A stretch of DNA of 10,367 bases from Spirochaetota bacterium. GTDB lineage: Bacteria; Spirochaetota; GWE2-31-10; MWDO01. The stretch covers positions 1-10,367 of the forward strand of contig JAGOCL010000054.1 in NCBI GenBank assembly GCA_017998755.1, read 5' to 3'. Positions within the stretch are counted from its first letter, which is position 1, and every line of letters starts with the position of its first letter. Under the pieces are notes generated by a model. It did not search any database and had not been told where the DNA came from. It was given only the letters and a program-made list of their open reading frames with translations. Below, piece by piece: positions 6,718-10,367 of the stretch. The translations under genes were made by a program, and so were the position numbers.

Positions 6718-7109
6718 TGACCTCCGAATTAAACATTTTAACCGGTATCGATATAGTAAAAAACTCAAGAATAAAAAGGTTGCTTGAAAGAAATCCCGAC
6801 GCGGCAAAAGATATATTCTCTCCATTAGAGATAGAATATTGCTCAAAAAAGAGATTTTGCGAACAATCTTACGGAGCGAGATTTGCCGTCAAAGAAGCGA
6901 TAATAAAGGCTCTTGATCTTGGCATTTTGTCGGTTGAATTACCAAAAATTGAGATGGTTAATACCGATACAGGCAAACCAATAATAAATATCCATTCAGA
7001 CAAAGTAAAACAAAAAATATATTCCGTTTTAGGTAAAGACCGATATACTATAAAAGTTTCGGTAACGCACGAGAAAGAATATAGCGTCGCTTCCGTAATA
7101 ATATATTGA
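6717..7109 (+). CDS. acpS: Holo-[acyl-carrier-protein] synthase
   Basis: A 130-residue phosphopantetheinyl transferase of the AcpS type, which moves 4'-phosphopantetheine from CoA to the Ser of apo-ACP in the cytoplasm. Signature motifs are GIDIV (Asp12, Mg2+ ligand), FSPLEIEYC (34-42), RFAVKEAIIKAL with Glu60, GKPIINI, and the C-terminal VSVTHEKEYSVASVII. Length matches the family (~120-130). The start is GTG at 6717, overlapping the TAG of plsC (TAGTG), with AGAAGG seven bases before, so it is translationally coupled to plsC. It ends at TGA 7107-7109, directly against the stop of the convergent membrane-protein gene. The ACP encoded just upstream is one natural candidate substrate, but the two genes are on separate transcripts. 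Confidence 0.95.
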   Translation: MTSELNILTGIDIVKNSRIKRLLERNPDAAKDIFSPLEIEYCSKKRFCEQSYGARFAVKEAIIKALDLGILSVELPKIEMVNTDTGKPIINIHSDKVKQKIYSVLGKDRYTIKVSVTHEKEYSVASVIIY

Positions 7110-8513
7110 TTATTTCTCTCTTACTATATCAAATTTTCTATAATCTGAGCCGGCGTATTTATAAATAAATCCGGTAAAATTGAAGTAAAATAGCGAAAAA
7201 CAAAGAACAAATAAAAAAATATAAGCGGGAATTTTGACTAACGTAGCCGCTTTCTTACCGGCGTCTATTAAAAAGTTTAAGATAAAGAAAAATAAAAACC
7301 AAAATGGAAACATTGTAACTACCCAGAATTCTCTATAATCCGGCTCCCACCACAACGAAAATGCCGAATAAATCGTAAGGAATAATAAGTTAGCGAGAAA
7401 TAGATAATTATATTTTTTAAATAGCGCCTGAAAAAATATAATCGTTGAAAACAAAACAAACACAAAAATAAATCCAATCATATTAGGTAAAATAGAATTA
7501 GGCGAAATCGGATTTTTGAAATCAGCTTTCAAATCTTGATTTTTAAATTTTTGAGGTTGAAAAAAATAGTTTGAAATACCTCCCGACGCTTTTTTAAGCG
7601 TCGAGTCGTCGGACAACCCTTTCCCCCAATGATCAATTTTAGTGTATAATATCAGCCAATTAAAAAAATAAGTAGAATCTTTTATACTGTTAAAATTAGA
7701 AGCTTTGTTTTTATCAAAAGTGAGTCCTATTTTCACAATTCCAACGTAATAATAACCGCTTACAACAATTATTAAAAATACGCTAAAATACAATAAAAAA
7801 TATTTTAAATCCTTAATGTGAAATTTATCAAATTTTTGAAAAGAAAAACGGCTTTTTGTATAAATAAACTTTATATCCTCGGAAACATTGTAAAAGTTCC
7901 TATAAAAATATTCAGAAAAAAAATAAACAAAGAAAATCACGATCAAAAATAAAACGTTTGATTGATGGAAAAATATATTTAACGAATGATATATGCCTAA
8001 AAATACTGAAAATAGCGCTTTTTTTTTGACAAATGGATAATTTATTACAATTAAAAAAAGTATCGCCAAAGTTACGCTATGAATTATAGGCGTATCGTTA
8101 ATCTGAGAATACATCCAATATGCGGCTGTAAAAGAAATTGAAACTACAATTAACAAAGATAAAAAATACTTTTTTGAAATTTTGTATAATAAGAAAAAAA
8201 GCGCGCCCAAAGCTATAGAGCTAATTATCAAATTCCTCAATTGCAAAATTGGCATAACCTTCCCGGAATAACCGTTTTGTTTTAATGTATCGTACATCGA
8301 CTTGCCAAGCCAATCAAAACCGATATGGTGAGGGTTGTATAAATATTCGGGTAGCCCTAGTCTGACGTAATAATCATAAGTTAAAACGTCGCCCTTTTCG
8401 TCGACCCATTTTGAGAGATAGTTGAAATTGAAAAATAAATAAAAAATAAATATTATTAAGGCCGTAGAAATCGCTAAAACGAATTCGGGGACGTTAAGTT
8501 TTTTGTAAACCAA
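7110..8513 (-). CDS. Polytopic membrane protein, GT-C glycosyltransferase-like
   Basis: A 467-residue integral membrane protein with about ten hydrophobic segments, the first at residues 11-30. A periplasmic-type loop after the first segment is rich in acidic residues (VDEKGDVLTYDYYVRLG, Asp38, Asp42, Asp47) and continues into YNPHH (59-63). This arrangement resembles the catalytic first loop of GT-C enzymes, which transfer sugars from polyprenyl-phosphate donors. Late in the protein WWEPDYREFWV is followed by hydrophobic helices, also seen in such proteins. No exact family can be named. Start is a TTG at 8513, with GGAAA about 11 bases upstream; a TAA in the same frame at 8519-8517 leaves no better choice. 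The first 20 bases overlap the end of the upstream gene, so the two are probably co-transcribed and coupled. Its stop abuts that of acpS. Confidence 0.75.
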   Translation of the reverse strand: MVYKKLNVPEFVLAISTALIIFIFYLFFNFNYLSKWVDEKGDVLTYDYYVRLGLPEYLYNPHHIGFDWLGKSMYDTLKQNGYSGKVMPILQLRNLIISSIALGALFFLLYKISKKYFLSLLIVVSISFTAAYWMYSQINDTPIIHSVTLAILFLIVINYPFVKKKALFSVFLGIYHSLNIFFHQSNVLFLIVIFFVYFFSEYFYRNFYNVSEDIKFIYTKSRFSFQKFDKFHIKDLKYFLLYFSVFLIIVVSGYYYVGIVKIGLTFDKNKASNFNSIKDSTYFFNWLILYTKIDHWGKGLSDDSTLKKASGGISNYFFQPQKFKNQDLKADFKNPISPNSILPNMIGFIFVFVLFSTIIFFQALFKKYNYLFLANLLFLTIYSAFSLWWEPDYREFWVVTMFPFWFLFFFILNFLIDAGKKAATLVKIPAYIFLFVLCFSLFYFNFTGFIYKYAGSDYRKFDIVREK

Positions 8514-10350
8514 TTTTTATTTTTTCCATTATCAGAATATTTTTTTCTTTAATCGATGGAATGCCATTAATTTTTATTAATCCGTTTTTATCTTGAGTTT
8601 CAATATAAATTGCGCCAATATCAAATAATCTTTCTATAATATTCTGTTTTATAATAATGTAATTAATTTTTGTAAGAGGAATTCTGATTAGCGACTGACT
8701 GTATAACTTGTTTTCGAGATATACCAATTCATCGTTAAACAAAATGAAATGGCTAAGCGAAGTAGATATAAACTGCATTGATAATCTAATAATAATCAAT
8801 CCGATAGCGCCAGTTATTAAAGTATTAACAAAAAACGCTATGTTTTCGCTAGTTAAGAATTTAAAATTAAATATTTCGCTTACTTGAAAAGTTGAAGATA
8901 AATAAATAAAAAATTCCGATAGAGCTTTGGACTCAATTTTAATAAAAGCGATAATGGCGATAGATATTGTCAAGCTAAACAAGAAATAAAAAAACGACAT
9001 AGAATCGCCAAATAATATATTTGAATCCGCCCTTTGTAATCTTTTTTTTAAAACTTTATCGACTTGAAAATCTATTATCTCTAATAAACGAATTATTAAG
9101 CAATTTAGCTTGAAAAATATTATAAAAATTACGGGAATTAACAAATATAAAAAAATGTTTATTTTTAATATATTATTTTTCATAAAATCAGAAATCGATA
9201 TTATTACGTCGCGAATAGGAAATACAAAGAAACCAATAATATCCGGTTTGTCGACGATTTTAGGTTCTATTTGAATCATCCCAAAAATTGTAAAAACAAA
9301 CATAATTAAATAAATATAAACGTTAAAATTAAACGCCTTTTTTTGCGTTCCTAAGTTGTATGCATCTTTTATGAAAAATATTTTTAAAGAAAAAGAAGCG
9401 ATAATTAATGATTGTAGAAAAACAAGCTTACCCGGACTTTTAAAAAAATATCCGGAAATTGAAAAAAAAGCGAATACCAACAAAAAAACTGCTAACGGCG
9501 TTAAATATTTTAATATCAAAAATATTTTTTTATAGTCTCTGTTAAAGAAATCTTTTGGCATATTTTGAATGTTTTTCTTTATTTTAAAAAAATACAAGTC
9601 AAAGTAATTAAATATTTTCAATTTTATCAGCGCTTTATTAATAAAATAAGAGCAAACGGCTGAAAACGGTATGGGCGCAGTTATTCTGAAAAAAAGATTT
9701 ATTTTAAATAAACCAAATATATTATAAAACGCAAAATAAAGTAAAGCAAATATAATAAAATAAAAAATAAGCCCGTTTGATTTTAGATCTTTAAAATCGT
9801 CTAGCTTTAAGACGACTCTTTTTTTTCTTTGATTAGCAATGGATAAAGATAAACTAAAAAGATTAACAAATAAAAACATCCCTATAAAATATACAATCAA
9901 GCTTATTATAATCGATTTTATCCCGACGTTTGCGATAAAAAACTCAAACGATAAAATAATAATGTGGTAAATAAAAAATAGAAATATAACGTATAAATTA
10001 AAAGTAATATTAGAAATTATATCGTTTGAGATCAAATCAATCAAATCTGTTTTGGGTAATGAAGATTGAATAATACCGTTGTTAATATTTTCAGGATTTT
10101 TTGATAATCTAAAAGAAATAAGAAAAACAGATAAATACTTAACTGCAAACAGACAGGTTAAAAGTAAAAGCGTCGCGGTAATTGACGCTCCGAAAAAAAA
10201 AGGTATAAGAATAATAACGTCGGGTATAAAAATAAGAGAAGATACTTTTAAAGAAAACAACCATAAATTCCTTTTTTTTAAGGAGTCAAAAAGCCCCTTG
10301 TAAAAGAAATTCTGTAATAGACTAAATATCAAAAGCGCTATTTTCTTCAT
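8494..10350 (-). CDS. Large polytopic membrane protein with C-terminal bacterial PH-like domain
   Basis: A 618-residue membrane protein with at least ten hydrophobic segments spread over residues 3-530, separated by short basic loops. The C-terminal ~80 residues (534-610) are soluble and look like a bacterial pleckstrin-homology domain of the bPH2/YdbT type: FILFNDELVYL, then SLIRIPLTKINYI, IIERLFDIGAIYIETQ and a closing GIPSIKEKN. In that family the pattern is L-x-x-x-R-x-x-I-P-L-x-x-I, then G-L-G-x-I-x-I-x-T. These domains usually sit on membrane proteins of uncertain function. I recognise no transport or catalytic motif in the membrane part. Start ATG at 10350-10348 with AGGA four bases upstream. 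It is first in a pair with the GT-C-like gene; any promoter lies beyond the window edge. Confidence 0.75.
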   Translation of the reverse strand: MKKIALLIFSLLQNFFYKGLFDSLKKRNLWLFSLKVSSLIFIPDVIILIPFFFGASITATLLLLTCLFAVKYLSVFLISFRLSKNPENINNGIIQSSLPKTDLIDLISNDIISNITFNLYVIFLFFIYHIIILSFEFFIANVGIKSIIISLIVYFIGMFLFVNLFSLSLSIANQRKKRVVLKLDDFKDLKSNGLIFYFIIFALLYFAFYNIFGLFKINLFFRITAPIPFSAVCSYFINKALIKLKIFNYFDLYFFKIKKNIQNMPKDFFNRDYKKIFLILKYLTPLAVFLLVFAFFSISGYFFKSPGKLVFLQSLIIASFSLKIFFIKDAYNLGTQKKAFNFNVYIYLIMFVFTIFGMIQIEPKIVDKPDIIGFFVFPIRDVIISISDFMKNNILKINIFLYLLIPVIFIIFFKLNCLIIRLLEIIDFQVDKVLKKRLQRADSNILFGDSMSFFYFLFSLTISIAIIAFIKIESKALSEFFIYLSSTFQVSEIFNFKFLTSENIAFFVNTLITGAIGLIIIRLSMQFISTSLSHFILFNDELVYLENKLYSQSLIRIPLTKINYIIIKQNIIERLFDIGAIYIETQDKNGLIKINGIPSIKEKNILIMEKIKIGLQKT

Positions 10351-10367
10351 TTCGTCCTATTTCCGAA

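Noticed and set aside
1..10367. tRNA, rRNA, CRISPR array, insertion sequence or attachment site
   Set aside because: No cloverleaf, regularly spaced direct repeats, transposase frame or flanking target duplication was seen on either strand.

Overview
The window is AT-rich (roughly 30% GC by eye) and tightly packed with genes. It reads as the chromosome of a Gram-negative-type bacterium: there is a lipoprotein signal with a clear lipobox, two SPOR-like (peptidoglycan-binding) C-termini, glutamate racemase, a PlsC-type acyltransferase and holo-ACP synthase. TAA, TAG and TGA all end genes here, so the code is standard. CG dinucleotides (TCG, ACG, GCG, GAC-G contexts) look unusually common for such AT-rich DNA. 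A host-adapted spirochaete or similar AT-rich diderm would fit, but that is a weak guess; no rRNA, tRNA or strong taxonomic marker is present.

Layout. (1) Positions 1-488, + strand: the C-terminal part of glutamate racemase (murI), cut by the window edge. (2) Positions 473-3987, - strand: a two-gene envelope operon. A large secreted or anchored protein with a C-terminal SPOR-like domain (1834-3987) is followed, with a 1-base stop/start overlap, by a lipoprotein (797-1834). The lipoprotein frame continues past a TAA at 797-799 for 107 more codons, and that tail again looks SPOR-like. This suggests a nonsense-truncated gene whose tail overlaps the 3' end of murI. (3) Positions 4107-4424, - strand: a small gene I do not recognise. 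(4) Positions 4538-5668, + strand: an enoyl-CoA hydratase superfamily protein closely resembling the PksI/ECH2 decarboxylases of polyketide beta-branching cassettes, followed by a small acyl carrier protein with the GANS motif typical of the donor ACPs of those cassettes, and then a clear intrinsic terminator. (5) Positions 5712-7109, + strand: a strong sigma70-like promoter, a PlsC-family acyltransferase and acpS, the last two overlapping by one base. (6) Positions 7110-10350, - strand: two overlapping genes for large polytopic membrane proteins, one GT-C-glycosyltransferase-like and one ending in a bacterial PH-like (bPH2/YdbT-type) domain. The first of these abuts acpS with no spacer.

The centre of the window therefore holds acyl-carrier and acyl-transfer genes: an ECH2-like decarboxylase, a dedicated ACP, the enzyme that can put phosphopantetheine on ACPs, and a glycerolipid-type acyltransferase. 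The outer genes concern the cell envelope. The most unusual feature is the orphan ECH2-ACP pair, which has no HMG-CoA synthase-like, ketosynthase or ECH1 partner anywhere in the window. The second is the in-frame stop just where a SPOR domain would begin.
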